NCBI GenBank assembly: GCA_002368155.1
Contig: AP018180.1
Location: 4,735,007-4,799,006, forward strand
Length of the DNA stretch: 64,000 nucleotides
Source: Nostoc carneum NIES-2107
Lineage (GTDB): Bacteria > Cyanobacteriota > Cyanobacteriia > Cyanobacteriales > Nostocaceae
Direction: 5' to 3'
The notes under the pieces are model-generated. The model was not told where the DNA came from. It did no database searches and saw only the letters and a list, made by a program, of their open reading frames with translations. Both the position numbers and the translations under genes were made by a program. Positions 7,777-17,766 of this stretch are shown here, one piece after another; position 1 is the first letter of the stretch, and every line of letters begins with the position of its first letter.

Positions 7777-10479
7777 ATGTCTATATTTTTATTGTTAACG
7801 GCTTTATCTCTGGTCAAATCTCCTCATCTATTGCAGCAAGGTACGCCAATAGCCGCAATTATCAATTCCCCAGTATCGGGTAATCAACCTCCAAATGCTC
7901 AATCATTATTAGAAAAAGGTTTAACTTTATATCAACAAGAGCAATATTCCCCAGCATTGCAGATTTTTCAACAGGCGTATGCGGCTTTTCAAGCGCAGGG
8001 AGAGAAACTTAATCAAGCGCTGGTATTAAATTATCTTTCTTTAACTTATCAACAGTTGGGACAGTTAACTGATGCAGAGAAATTTAGCACCGAGAGTTTA
8101 CAACTATTACAAAATAAAAGCGATAGTCAAGATTATTTATCTATCCTGGCTCAAGCACTCAATACTCAAGGTCAACTACAATTAGCCAAAGGAGAAACTG
8201 AAAAAGCTTTGAGTAATTGGCAAGCAGCAACCGCTACTTACAATAAAATTGGCGATGAGCCAGGGAAAATTGGGAGTAAAATTAATCAAGCCCAAGCTTT
8301 GCAAACATTAGGGCTTTACCGTCGCGCTACAACTACTTTAGAAGAAATTAAGCTGAGTTTAGATCAACAACCAGATTCTTTGTTAAAGGTAACAGGCTTG
8401 CTGAGTCTGGGTAATACTTTGCGGGTGGTGGGGGATGTGACTCAATCTCGCCAGATATTAGCACAAAGTTGTGAGATGCAAGCCAAGCGATCGCACTCGG
8501 AAAATCTTTGTAATCCGCAAACTACTGCGCTAGTACAGCCAACCCCCGAACAGGAAAAGCTTGCAGAAATCCTCCTGAGTTTGGGGAATACAGCGCAAGC
8601 ACAGCAAAACACTCAAGAAGCTATAGAGTTTTATCAACGCGCTGCTAGTCTTTCCCAGCAGCAGACAACGCAGTTACAAGCACAGTTAAATCAATTAAAT
8701 TTATTAACGCAATCTTCAGCCACACCAGAAATTCCACAGCAAATTCTCGCTTTGGTAAATACCTTACCTGCAAAGCTGGAGACTTTACCCCCCAGTCGCA
8801 GTAGTGTGTTTGCGCGGATTAATTTTGCTCAAACGCTGCTAAAACTAGCCAAAAGCGGATTATTAGCCAAAAGTGACATTACTAGCCAAGATAATTGTAC
8901 CGCTGCGGCTTCCCTCTGTACCGCCGCCAAAATTGTCGCTACAGGTTATCAGCAAGCGCAAAATTTAGCAGATGTGCGATCGCAATCCTATGCTTTGGGT
9001 ACTTTGGGTAGTTTGTACGAACATACTCAGCAATGGAACCAAGCGCAAACCCTAACCCAACAAGCGCTAAAATTGGCTTTAGGTATAAGAGCCAGAGATA
9101 TTGCTTATCGTTGGCAATGGCAATTAGGACGGATTCTCAGCGCTACTGGTAACCCTCAAAATAACGAACTAGGAGCAATAGCCGCTTACGATCAAGCCGT
9201 GAAGAACTTAAAATCTATTCGGCGTGATTTAGTTAGTGTCAACCGTGACGCGCAATTTTCCTTTCGCGATGAAGTAGAACCAGTTTACCGCGAGTATGTG
9301 AGTTTGCTCTTGCCCAAAACCGGGGAACCTAGCGCCGATAACCTCGATAAAGCCAGAAAAGTCATCGAATCCTTGCAGTTAGCCGAACTAGATAACTTTT
9401 TCCGCCAAGCTTGTTTAGATAGCAAACCCGTGCAGATTGATGACATCGATCAACAACGACAAACCGCCGTCATCTACCCAGTAATTTTAAGCGATCGCAT
9501 TGCCACTATCGTTTCCCTACCAAATCAGCAAAAAGACAAATCTCTGAAATTACATACCGTTGTCATCCCCAAAAATACATTTGAAACCACAGTTAAAGAA
9601 CTATATAAAAAAATCTTTGCTGTCAGCGCCCATGAATTTATCCGCACATCACAACAGGTATATGATTGGTTAATTAGACCTATCGAAACAGATTTACAAA
9701 ATAGTGGTGTTAAAAATCTCGTATTTGTCTTAGATGGAACCTTGCAAAGTATTCCCATCTCTGCACTTTACGATAGACAGAAAAAGCAATATTTAATTCA
9801 GAAACAATATAACATTGCCATTACCCCAGGTTTAGAACTATTACCCCCCCAACCTTTAGCCAAAAAACAATTACAAGCATTAGTTGGGGGACTAAGTGAA
9901 GCGCGTGACGAATTCCCCGCATTACCTGGCGTAAAATATGAACTAGAGCAAATCAAAACTATATTTTCCACATCAGGAAACTTTCTCGATCAGAATTTTA
10001 CCCCGCAAACAATTGAACAAGAAATTAAATCTTTTCCCGGCGGCATCTTACATTTAGCAACTCATGGTAAATTTAGTTCCAAAGTAGAAGATACATTTAT
10101 TTTGACTTGGAATACCAGACTCAATGTCAGAGATTTTAGTTCTGTCTTGAAATCTCATGAAAACAGCAATCAAGGAGTAATTGATTTACTCATTCTCAGC
10201 GCTTGTGAAACTGCCGCTGGCGACAACCGCGCCGCCTTAGGAATAGCTGGAATTGCTGTACAATCAGGCGCACGCAGTACATTAGCAACCCTTTGGAGTG
10301 TTAATGATGAAGCAACAGCAGCTTTAATGATTCAATTTTATAAAGAGATAGCCCAAAATCACAAGAAAGCTGAGGCGTTGCGTAATGCTCAATTATATCT
10401 ACTTTCTGGAGAGTTAAATCCTCGCTTTAAACATCCCTATTTTTGGGCACCTTTTGTATTAGTGGGTAATTGGCAATAA
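7777..10479 (+). CDS. TPR-CHAT domain protein (caspase-like protease fold), probably exported
   Basis: A 900-residue protein. Residues 1-28 are hydrophobic and signal-peptide-like. Tetratricopeptide-type helical repeats fill about 45-480 (repeats such as ALNTQGQLQLAKGETEKALS), and a C-terminal CHAT domain occupies about 590-900. The catalytic pair is visible: His763 in LHLATHGKF and Cys810 in LILSACETAAGD. CHAT domains are caspase/separase relatives. The gene starts 9 bp after the TpsB stop, and in many filamentous cyanobacteria such proteins sit with haemagglutinin-type TpsA genes. The substrate is unknown; export is inference from the N-terminus and neighbour. Confidence 0.92.
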   Translation: MSIFLLLTALSLVKSPHLLQQGTPIAAIINSPVSGNQPPNAQSLLEKGLTLYQQEQYSPALQIFQQAYAAFQAQGEKLNQALVLNYLSLTYQQLGQLTDAEKFSTESLQLLQNKSDSQDYLSILAQALNTQGQLQLAKGETEKALSNWQAATATYNKIGDEPGKIGSKINQAQALQTLGLYRRATTTLEEIKLSLDQQPDSLLKVTGLLSLGNTLRVVGDVTQSRQILAQSCEMQAKRSHSENLCNPQTTALVQPTPEQEKLAEILLSLGNTAQAQQNTQEAIEFYQRAASLSQQQTTQLQAQLNQLNLLTQSSATPEIPQQILALVNTLPAKLETLPPSRSSVFARINFAQTLLKLAKSGLLAKSDITSQDNCTAAASLCTAAKIVATGYQQAQNLADVRSQSYALGTLGSLYEHTQQWNQAQTLTQQALKLALGIRARDIAYRWQWQLGRILSATGNPQNNELGAIAAYDQAVKNLKSIRRDLVSVNRDAQFSFRDEVEPVYREYVSLLLPKTGEPSADNLDKARKVIESLQLAELDNFFRQACLDSKPVQIDDIDQQRQTAVIYPVILSDRIATIVSLPNQQKDKSLKLHTVVIPKNTFETTVKELYKKIFAVSAHEFIRTSQQVYDWLIRPIETDLQNSGVKNLVFVLDGTLQSIPISALYDRQKKQYLIQKQYNIAITPGLELLPPQPLAKKQLQALVGGLSEARDEFPALPGVKYELEQIKTIFSTSGNFLDQNFTPQTIEQEIKSFPGGILHLATHGKFSSKVEDTFILTWNTRLNVRDFSSVLKSHENSNQGVIDLLILSACETAAGDNRAALGIAGIAVQSGARSTLATLWSVNDEATAALMIQFYKEIAQNHKKAEALRNAQLYLLSGELNPRFKHPYFWAPFVLVGNWQ

Positions 10480-10792
10480 TGGGGAATGGGTAATGGGTAA
10501 TGGGTAATGGGTAATGGGTAATGGGTAATGGGTAATGGGTAATGGGGAATGGGGAATGGGGAATGGGTAATGGGGAATGGGTAATGGGGAATGGGTAATG
10601 GGTAATTAAATCTGTTTAACTAAGTAAGTCGGTGGAAATAAACAAAACTATTTTAAGAAACGTAAATAGGCTTGAAATCCTTACTAATAACAAATGCCAA
10701 ATGACAAATGACAAATAACAAATGACAAATGCCAAATGACAAATGCCAAATGACAAATAACAAATAACAAATGCCAAATAACAGCCTCAGCC
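10480..10792. repeat. Heptamer arrays GGGTAAT and CAAATGA
   Basis: About 10481-10606 is a nearly pure run of GGGTAAT/GGGGAAT units, and 10688-10785 is a run of CAAATGA/CAAATAA/CAAATGC units, with a 75-bp unique spacer between. No gene. Such short-unit arrays are prone to length change, so this is a likely polymorphic site. Confidence 0.85.
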
Positions 10793-11152
10793 AGTTATCT
10801 TTTATTTCGCCGACCTACTTACTTACTGATTCTTGATTTACCTGCCAATATATCAAGTAGTTTGAGCAAATTCCTCAATTTGGTAGAGTTTTTTTCATCA
10901 ATCTTCTTCATCTAGGTGAATAGACAAGCTTTGCGGCTGAAAAAAATCCGCCTGAGGGTACTGGTAAATTCTCTGTTAGACAATCCATGATGCTATCTGG
11001 CAGGATTTTTGGCTAACCAATTCCTATTTTGTAATTGAGCAAGTCAGATTTAATCTGATTTTTTAAATATTAAATCTGTTGCTTTTGCAGAATTGGGATA
11101 ACCAAAAGTCAAGCCACAATTCGGCACACATTATCTAACGGGAGGATACTGC
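10793..11152. other. Intergenic region upstream of treZ
   Basis: No gene seen in 360 bp. A hairpin followed by T residues (TCAGATTTAATCTGATTTTTT, positions 11045-11065) could be a terminator or attenuator ahead of treZ. The gene's GGGAGGA ribosome binding site ends this stretch. Promoter elements were not recognised with confidence. Confidence 0.45.
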
Positions 11153-13003
11153 GTGAGGACTGGTGCTAACTACTTGGGTAACGGAGAGTGTGAGTTTACA
11201 GTTTGGTCGCCAACACTAAATAGCGTGGCGGTGCAAATATTAACAGCAAAAGAACAGATAATTCCACTCAAACCCCATATAGAAGCGGGATACTGGCAAA
11301 TCAAAGTCAATGAAGTCTATCCTGGTACGCTTTATCGCTATGTTTTGGATGGCGAAAATGCTTTTGCCGATCCTGCATCACAGTATCAACCCGAAGGTGT
11401 TCATGGCCCCTCCCAGGTAATCGATCCGCAGTTTAATTGGACAGATGATAACTGGACTGGTGTGCCTTTAGAATCGATGATTTTCTATGAACTTCACGTA
11501 GGCACATTTACACCCGAAGGTACTTTCAAAGCGATCATTCCCCGCCTAGCAGAACTGAGAGAAGTGGGAATTAACGCCATTGAAATTATGCCTATTGCCC
11601 AGTTCCCCGGAGATACCCATATTGAACCGGATTTAGCATACCGTAACTGGGGTTATGATGGCGTTTACCCCTTTGCTGTGCAAAATTCCTACGGTACGCC
11701 AGCCGACTTAAAGGAACTGGTAAATGCTTGTCATCAACATGGGATTGCGGTAGTGCTGGATGTGGTTTATAACCACTTTGGCCCAGAAGGTAACTATATG
11801 GGTCAATTCGCGCCTTATTTTACTAAAACCTATAAAACCCCTTGGGGCAATGCGATGAATTTTGATGATGCCCACAGTCAAGGTGTGCGTCATTATTTTA
11901 TCCAAAATGCGCTTTATTGGTTGGGAGAATTTCATATTGATGCTTTGCGGCTGGATGCGATTCAGGCAATATATGATTTAGGCGCAAAACATTTCTTGTG
12001 GGAATTAGCCGAAGCAGTACATCATTTTTGCCAGAATGCTAATTGCAAACGCTATTTAATTGCCGAAAGTGACTTAAATAATCCGCAAATCATTCGTCCG
12101 CCAGAATTGGGCGGTTATGGACTGGATGCACAGTGGAGTGATGACTTTCACCATGCATTACACGCCCTGTTAACAGGCGATCGCCAAGGATATTATCAAG
12201 ATTATGGTGAATGCGCCCAACTAGCCAAAGCTTACCAAGATACCTTTGTCTACGATTGGCTATACGCACCCCATCGTAAACGATTTCATGGTATCCCTTG
12301 CCGCGATCGCCCGCCATTTCAATTTTCCGTTTGCATCCAAAATCACGACCAAATCGGCAATCAAATGAAAGGCGATCGCCTGTGGAATCGCATTTCTTTT
12401 GAAGGATTAAAATTAGCTGCTGGTGCTGTGTTGCTATCGCCTTACTTACCTTTATTATTCATGGGTGAAGAATACGGCGAAACTGCACCTTTCATGTATT
12501 TTGTGAGTCACTCCGACCCTGATTTAATTCAAGCAGTCAGGGCAGGGCGTAAACAAGAATTTGCAGCGTTTCACTACGATGAAGATCCACCAGATCCAGA
12601 ATCAGCAGAAACTTTTTTGCGTTGTAAAATGAATTGGCAATTACGCAACGAAGGTAAGCACAAGGTTTTATTAGATTGGCATCGTGAGTTAATTAATTGG
12701 CGCAAAACCCATCCCGCACTGTTGAAAAAAGACCGCAACTGCATCGAAGCAAATAGCAATGAAGAGAAGCAATTAGTGATAGTGCGGCGTTGGAGTGAAG
12801 CCAATCAAGTAATATTTGCCATGAATTTTAATCAATCTCCCATAACATTAACCTTACCAATTGAAAGCACTGCTCATAAAAAATTAGACTCCGCCGATAC
12901 AGTATGGAATGGCCCTGGTTCACCAGCACCTAATAATTTAGCTGTAGGACAAGAATTGCAACTACAACCTCACAGTTTAGTGCTGTATGAATTAGAATCT
13001 TAA
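11153..13003 (+). CDS. treZ: Malto-oligosyltrehalose trehalohydrolase
   Basis: A 616-residue GH13 enzyme that releases trehalose from maltooligosyl-trehalose. An N-terminal immunoglobulin-like domain (about 1-95) precedes the catalytic barrel with VVYNHFGPEGNY (204-215), LRLDAI with nucleophile Asp268, AES with acid/base Glu305, and NHDQIGN near 395. The start is GTG 11153 after GGGAGGA. treY follows 180 bp later on the same strand, then treH, the order known from Anabaena/Nostoc, where these genes respond to dehydration. Confidence 0.97.
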   Translation: MRTGANYLGNGECEFTVWSPTLNSVAVQILTAKEQIIPLKPHIEAGYWQIKVNEVYPGTLYRYVLDGENAFADPASQYQPEGVHGPSQVIDPQFNWTDDNWTGVPLESMIFYELHVGTFTPEGTFKAIIPRLAELREVGINAIEIMPIAQFPGDTHIEPDLAYRNWGYDGVYPFAVQNSYGTPADLKELVNACHQHGIAVVLDVVYNHFGPEGNYMGQFAPYFTKTYKTPWGNAMNFDDAHSQGVRHYFIQNALYWLGEFHIDALRLDAIQAIYDLGAKHFLWELAEAVHHFCQNANCKRYLIAESDLNNPQIIRPPELGGYGLDAQWSDDFHHALHALLTGDRQGYYQDYGECAQLAKAYQDTFVYDWLYAPHRKRFHGIPCRDRPPFQFSVCIQNHDQIGNQMKGDRLWNRISFEGLKLAAGAVLLSPYLPLLFMGEEYGETAPFMYFVSHSDPDLIQAVRAGRKQEFAAFHYDEDPPDPESAETFLRCKMNWQLRNEGKHKVLLDWHRELINWRKTHPALLKKDRNCIEANSNEEKQLVIVRRWSEANQVIFAMNFNQSPITLTLPIESTAHKKLDSADTVWNGPGSPAPNNLAVGQELQLQPHSLVLYELES

Positions 13004-13183
13004 ATTCTCTTTTTTCATCTTCTTTTCCTTTTCCTTCGAGTACTTCGCGCCTTCTCTGCGAGACGCTTCGCGAACGCGGTTCGTTTAAAAAAATCTCACG
13101 CATTCGACGTTAGTCGTTCCCGCAGGGTAGGCGCAAAGGCGCAAAGAATATTTACCTTATTCCCCCATTAAAACAACAATACT
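13004..13183. other. treZ-treY spacer
   Basis: A 180-bp spacer with no gene. It contains the inverted motif GAGACGCTTCGCGAACGCGG and the short phrase GGCGCAAAGGCGCAAAG, which belong to dispersed cyanobacterial repeats. It could hold a secondary promoter, but none was recognised. Confidence 0.4.
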
Positions 13184-15979
13184 ATGCGAATTCCTAAAGC
13201 TACATATCGAATTCAATTTACATCACAATTTAACTTTGACAACGCCAAGGCGATCGCATCTTACCTGGCTGATTTAGGTATCTCCGATTTATACGCCTCC
13301 CCCATCTTCAAAGCCAGATCTGGAAGTACGCATGGCTATGATGTAGTAGATGCTGCTCAACTTAACCCCGAATTAGGTAGTACCGAATCCTTTGAAGCCT
13401 TAGTTAGCGAACTCCAATCCCTTGGTATGGGCTGGTTACAAGACATTGTACCCAACCACATGGCTTATAGTAGCGAAAACGCCTACTTAATGGATGTGTT
13501 AGAACATGGCCCAGATTCCAGCTATACCGACTACTTCGATTTATGCTGGAATGTTCCCTTTGGCGATCGCGAACAGCGCATACTCGCGCCGTTGCTGGGA
13601 GACTTTTACGGTGTTTCCTTAGAAAAGGGAGACATTCAATTACAATATGAACAAAACGGGTTAACTGTTAACTATTACAGTTTAAAATTGCCGTTGCGGT
13701 TAGAGTCTTACACTAAATTCCTGACTCATAATCTGGGTAAACTCACCCGGACTTTAGGACGCAATCATCCCGATTTTATTAAATTATTAGGGATTCTCTA
13801 CATTCTAAAAAATGTCCCTTCTGAGGTAGCGGGGAAACAGCGTCAAGACCAAATCGCCTTTATTAAAGGTTTAGTTTGGGAACTATATACTAGTAACGAT
13901 GATATCCGCGAGTTCATTGACGAGAACCTAAAAACCTTCAACGGCGAACCAGGTAATTCCGAAAGCTTTAATTTGCTCGATGACATCCTCAAAGAGCAAT
14001 TTTATCGCCTCGCTTTTTGGAAAGTTGGCGCGGAAGAAATGAACTATCGCCGCTTCTTTACTGTCAATGAATTAATCTCGGTGAAAGTTGAAGAACTGCG
14101 GGTGTTTAACAACACCCATAGCTTAATTCAAAAGTTAGTAGAAGAAGGCAAATTTACAGGCTTACGCATTGACCATATTGACGGACTTTACAATCCCAGC
14201 CAATATTTAGAAAGACTACAAGAAAAAATGGGTGATGTCTATATCACCGTTGAGAAAATATTGGAACTGACGGAAGACTTACCAGAAAATTGGAGAATTG
14301 CAGGTACATCTGGGTATGACTTTTTAAACTATATCAATGGTGTATTCTGTCAATCAGCCAACGAATCAGAATTTGAGCAAATTTACCATCAATTTATTGG
14401 TGCGAAAGTAGATTATGCATCCCTCGTCAACAAGAATAAGCACCTGATTCTAGAAAAGAACTTAGCCGGCGACGTTGATAATTTAGCGATTTTGTTAAAG
14501 AATATTTCCAGCAAATATCGCTTTGGCAATGATTTTACAGTCAACGGCTTAAAAAGAGCGATCGCAGAAATTCTCACTCTCTTCCCTGTGTACCGCACCT
14601 ATATTACACCAGACGGCATCCATGAAAGCGATCGCGCCTACATTGAGGAAGTAATTCGCCAAGCCAAAGTCCAAGCGCCTTTGTTACAGCATGAGATGGA
14701 CTTCATTGAAAAGCTGATGCTACTGGAGTTTGATTCTTCCCTGACTCAAACAGAACGGGAACAATGGCTATATTTTGTCATGCGGATGCAGCAATACACC
14801 GGGCCTTTGATGGCGAAAGGCGTAGAAGACACAACATTATATTCCTACAACCGCTTTATCTCCCTCAATGAAGTCGGCGGAAATCCCAGCCATTTTGGTA
14901 TTTCCCTGGACGAATTCCATACTTTTAACCACAAGCACCAACAAACTTGGACTCATACCATGAACACCACCGCCACTCACGACACCAAGCGGGGTGAAGA
15001 TGTGCGCGCCAGGTTAAATGTGCTGTCGGAAATTCCTGAGGAGTGGGAACAGCGAGTTAACAAGTGGAGTAGCATGAATCAAGGGCACAAAAGCAAACGC
15101 AAAAATGCAACTATGCCCGATCGCAATGATGAATACTTCCTGTATCAAACACTAGTCGGCGCGTTTCCCTTCGCGGAACATGAACTATCATCCTTTGGGG
15201 AAAGGGTGAAAGAATACATCATTAAATCGATTCGGGAAGCGAAAGTACATACAGCCTGGTTGCGTCCAGATAGCGAATATGAAGAAGCTTGTACATCTTT
15301 TGTAGAGAAAGTTCTAGATACGTCAATCTCTCAAGAATTTCTCACAGATTTCCGCGAATTTCAACAGCGCATTGCCAATTATGGTATCTTCAACTCCCTT
15401 TCTCAAACTCTACTAAAAATTGTTGCCCCTGGCGTACCCGACTTTTACCAAGGAACCGAACTTTGGGAACTCAGCTTAGTCGATCCTGATAACCGTCGCC
15501 TCGTAGATTTTGAACAGCGTCGGAGTTATTTAAGCGACATCAAGCAGCAAATCAAAACCGACATTCTTAGCTTAATTCAGGAATTACTCACCGCCAAAAC
15601 CGATGGGAGAATCAAACTCTTTTTAACAGTCCAAGCCCTAAAAGCCAGAATAGATTACCTGCAACTATTCCAAGACGGTGAATATCTACCCGTAGAAATT
15701 CACGGAACCCACGCCGATCATATTATCGCCTTTGCCAGACACCAGGGAAATCAAACAGCGATCGCGATCGCCCCGCGCTTTCTCACCAGCCTCATTCAAC
15801 CTGGGGAATATCCCTTAGGCGAATCGGTATGGCAAGATACACACCTGCAATTACCCAAAGTCACCTCCGCCAACTGGAAAAACGTAATCACTCAGCAATC
15901 CTTAGAAGCGACAGAAAAATTATCCATCAGCGCAGCACTAGCGCATTTTCCCGTAGCTTTGTTGGTGAGTGCTGAGTAA
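13184..15979 (+). CDS. treY: Malto-oligosyltrehalose synthase
   Basis: A 931-residue GH13 enzyme that converts the reducing-end alpha-1,4 bond of maltodextrins to the alpha,alpha-1,1 bond of maltooligosyl-trehalose, feeding TreZ. The start MRIPKATYRIQF is typical. Conserved motifs are DIVPNHM (87-93), LRIDHIDGL with nucleophile Asp330, VEKILE with acid/base Glu357, and TATHDTKRGED in the C-terminal half. Length is within the family range. The start is ATG. Confidence 0.97.
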   Translation: MRIPKATYRIQFTSQFNFDNAKAIASYLADLGISDLYASPIFKARSGSTHGYDVVDAAQLNPELGSTESFEALVSELQSLGMGWLQDIVPNHMAYSSENAYLMDVLEHGPDSSYTDYFDLCWNVPFGDREQRILAPLLGDFYGVSLEKGDIQLQYEQNGLTVNYYSLKLPLRLESYTKFLTHNLGKLTRTLGRNHPDFIKLLGILYILKNVPSEVAGKQRQDQIAFIKGLVWELYTSNDDIREFIDENLKTFNGEPGNSESFNLLDDILKEQFYRLAFWKVGAEEMNYRRFFTVNELISVKVEELRVFNNTHSLIQKLVEEGKFTGLRIDHIDGLYNPSQYLERLQEKMGDVYITVEKILELTEDLPENWRIAGTSGYDFLNYINGVFCQSANESEFEQIYHQFIGAKVDYASLVNKNKHLILEKNLAGDVDNLAILLKNISSKYRFGNDFTVNGLKRAIAEILTLFPVYRTYITPDGIHESDRAYIEEVIRQAKVQAPLLQHEMDFIEKLMLLEFDSSLTQTEREQWLYFVMRMQQYTGPLMAKGVEDTTLYSYNRFISLNEVGGNPSHFGISLDEFHTFNHKHQQTWTHTMNTTATHDTKRGEDVRARLNVLSEIPEEWEQRVNKWSSMNQGHKSKRKNATMPDRNDEYFLYQTLVGAFPFAEHELSSFGERVKEYIIKSIREAKVHTAWLRPDSEYEEACTSFVEKVLDTSISQEFLTDFREFQQRIANYGIFNSLSQTLLKIVAPGVPDFYQGTELWELSLVDPDNRRLVDFEQRRSYLSDIKQQIKTDILSLIQELLTAKTDGRIKLFLTVQALKARIDYLQLFQDGEYLPVEIHGTHADHIIAFARHQGNQTAIAIAPRFLTSLIQPGEYPLGESVWQDTHLQLPKVTSANWKNVITQQSLEATEKLSISAALAHFPVALLVSAE

Positions 15980-16175
15980 TGAGTAATGAGTAATGAGTAA
16001 TGAGTAATGAGTAATGAGTGTTACCGTAAACGTTTCGCATTGCTAAACTCTTCCTGATAAACAACCACAGAGGCGCAGAGAACACAGAGAAATCTTTCTT
16101 ATCTGCGGTTAATTCTTACATTCTCCTCCGCGCCTCCGCGCCTCTGCGTGAGAAAAAACTTCCCATAAATTGCTT
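15977..16175. repeat. GAGTAAT array and conserved spacer before treH
   Basis: Six or seven GAGTAAT units begin at the treY stop (15977-16018), then come phrases such as CACAGAGGCGCAGAG and CGCCTCCGCGCCTCTGCG, which are dispersed repeats. No gene. Confidence 0.65.
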
Positions 16176-17696
16176 ATGACACCTCAAACTTCCACCCAAT
16201 CTCCATTTACCAGCACACAAATCGACGCTGTACGCAACTATATCAAAAAAACCTGGAAAACCTTAAGGCGATCGCACTCACATTTACTGCAATCTGCCAA
16301 AGATGCCAAACTAGAACATAAACCCGATAGCCCTTGGATTATCTACATTTCCCCTAGAGAAGATTGTCCCAATGTTCAGTCCGTCTTAGAGCGATCGCTA
16401 TCAAAAGCAGAAGTCCGCCAAATCGAAATTCGCACTCTACCCCCCGAAGCCGAAGCCATTAAAGAACATGGATTGCTATATCTCCCCGGCGATTACGTTG
16501 TTCCCGGCGGACGCTTTAACGAAATGTACGGCTGGGACAGTTACTTTATTTTGCTAGGCTTATTACGGGATGGCGAATCGGATTTAGCCCAAAGCCAAGT
16601 CGATCAGCTACTTTACCAAGTACAGAATTACGGCACAATCCTTAATTCCAACCGTACTTATATGCTGTCGCGATCGCAACCCCCAGTTCTCAGCCTAATG
16701 GTTTTGGCAATGTTTCAGCATAGCCAAGATGAAGAATGGCTGAGGTCAACAGTACCGCTGTTAGAGCAATTTTACTATTACTGGGTAGTCCCGCCCCACC
16801 TCAACCCCGCCACAGGGTTATCCAGATATTATGCTTTAGGCGAAGGCCCAGCACCAGAAGTATTATTCTCCGAACGCGATGAAGAAGGGAAATGTCACTA
16901 CGAACGCGTCAAGGAATACTACCAAAGATTTGAAATCGAAGATTATGATGTCAGTCTTTACTATGACCGAGAAACAGACGAACTAAGCAACTTGTTTTAC
17001 AAAGGCGATCGCACCATGCGCGAATCTGGCTTTGATATCAGCAATCGCTTTGGCCCCTTTAGTATTGATATTATCCACTATGCGCCCGTCTGCCTTAACA
17101 GCTTGCTTTACCAAATGGAACAAGACTTAGCGCAAATCAACGATATTCTCGGTAACGAACAACTAGCCCAACAATGGCGCGATCGCACAGAGGTAAGACG
17201 CGATCGCATCGATCAATGTCTTTGGGATGAAGCCCAGGGACTCTATCTCGACTATCACCTGCAAACTGAAACACGCCGCAAATACGAATTTGCTACCACC
17301 TTTTATCCTCTGTGGGTAGGAGTCGCCTCTGACGCACAAGCCAAACGCGTCGTGGAAAATCTCTCCATATTTGAAGCCCCAGGCGGATTATTTACCAGCA
17401 CCCGCGTTACAGGTAACCAATGGGATGCACCCTTTGGCTGGGCACCCTTAACATTAATCGCCGTCCAAGGATTGCACCGTTACGGCTATCATCAAGAAGG
17501 CGATCGTATTGCCCGCAAATTCTTAGCTATGGTAATTAAAGAATTTGAGCGTCGCGGTAGCTTAGTCGAAAAATACGACGTAGAACGCTGTTCCGCCAAC
17601 GTTTCCGACGAAATTTGCTTTGGCTACAGTTCCAACGAAGTCGGCTTCGGCTGGACAAACGGTGTAGTACTCGAACTCCTCGCCACTTTAATGTAA
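16176..17696 (+). CDS. treH: Trehalase (GH37-type glycoside hydrolase)
   Basis: A 506-residue enzyme that hydrolyses trehalose to two glucoses. Both trehalase signatures are visible: PGGRFNEMYGWDSYF (about 110-124) and QWDAPFGWAP (about 415-425). There is no signal peptide, so it should be cytosolic. The frame opens at TTG 16170, but ATG 16176 is preferred. Its place after treZ and treY means synthesis and breakdown enzymes are encoded together, as in other Nostocales. Confidence 0.95.
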   Translation: MTPQTSTQSPFTSTQIDAVRNYIKKTWKTLRRSHSHLLQSAKDAKLEHKPDSPWIIYISPREDCPNVQSVLERSLSKAEVRQIEIRTLPPEAEAIKEHGLLYLPGDYVVPGGRFNEMYGWDSYFILLGLLRDGESDLAQSQVDQLLYQVQNYGTILNSNRTYMLSRSQPPVLSLMVLAMFQHSQDEEWLRSTVPLLEQFYYYWVVPPHLNPATGLSRYYALGEGPAPEVLFSERDEEGKCHYERVKEYYQRFEIEDYDVSLYYDRETDELSNLFYKGDRTMRESGFDISNRFGPFSIDIIHYAPVCLNSLLYQMEQDLAQINDILGNEQLAQQWRDRTEVRRDRIDQCLWDEAQGLYLDYHLQTETRRKYEFATTFYPLWVGVASDAQAKRVVENLSIFEAPGGLFTSTRVTGNQWDAPFGWAPLTLIAVQGLHRYGYHQEGDRIARKFLAMVIKEFERRGSLVEKYDVERCSANVSDEICFGYSSNEVGFGWTNGVVLELLATLM

Positions 17697-17710
17697 ACCC
17701 ACACTTGTAG

Positions 17711-17730
17711 AGACGCGATTCATCGCGTCT
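17711..17730. terminator. Palindrome between convergent treH and the panE-like gene
   Basis: The perfect palindrome AGACGCGATTCATCGCGTCT sits 15 bp after the treH stop and before the 3' end of the convergent minus-strand gene. It could stop transcription from both sides. It belongs to a dispersed repeat family, so the terminator role is inference. Five ATTACGA units follow at 17738-17779. Confidence 0.5.
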
Positions 17731-17766
17731 TCTTCCAATTACGAATTACGAATTACGAATTACGAA

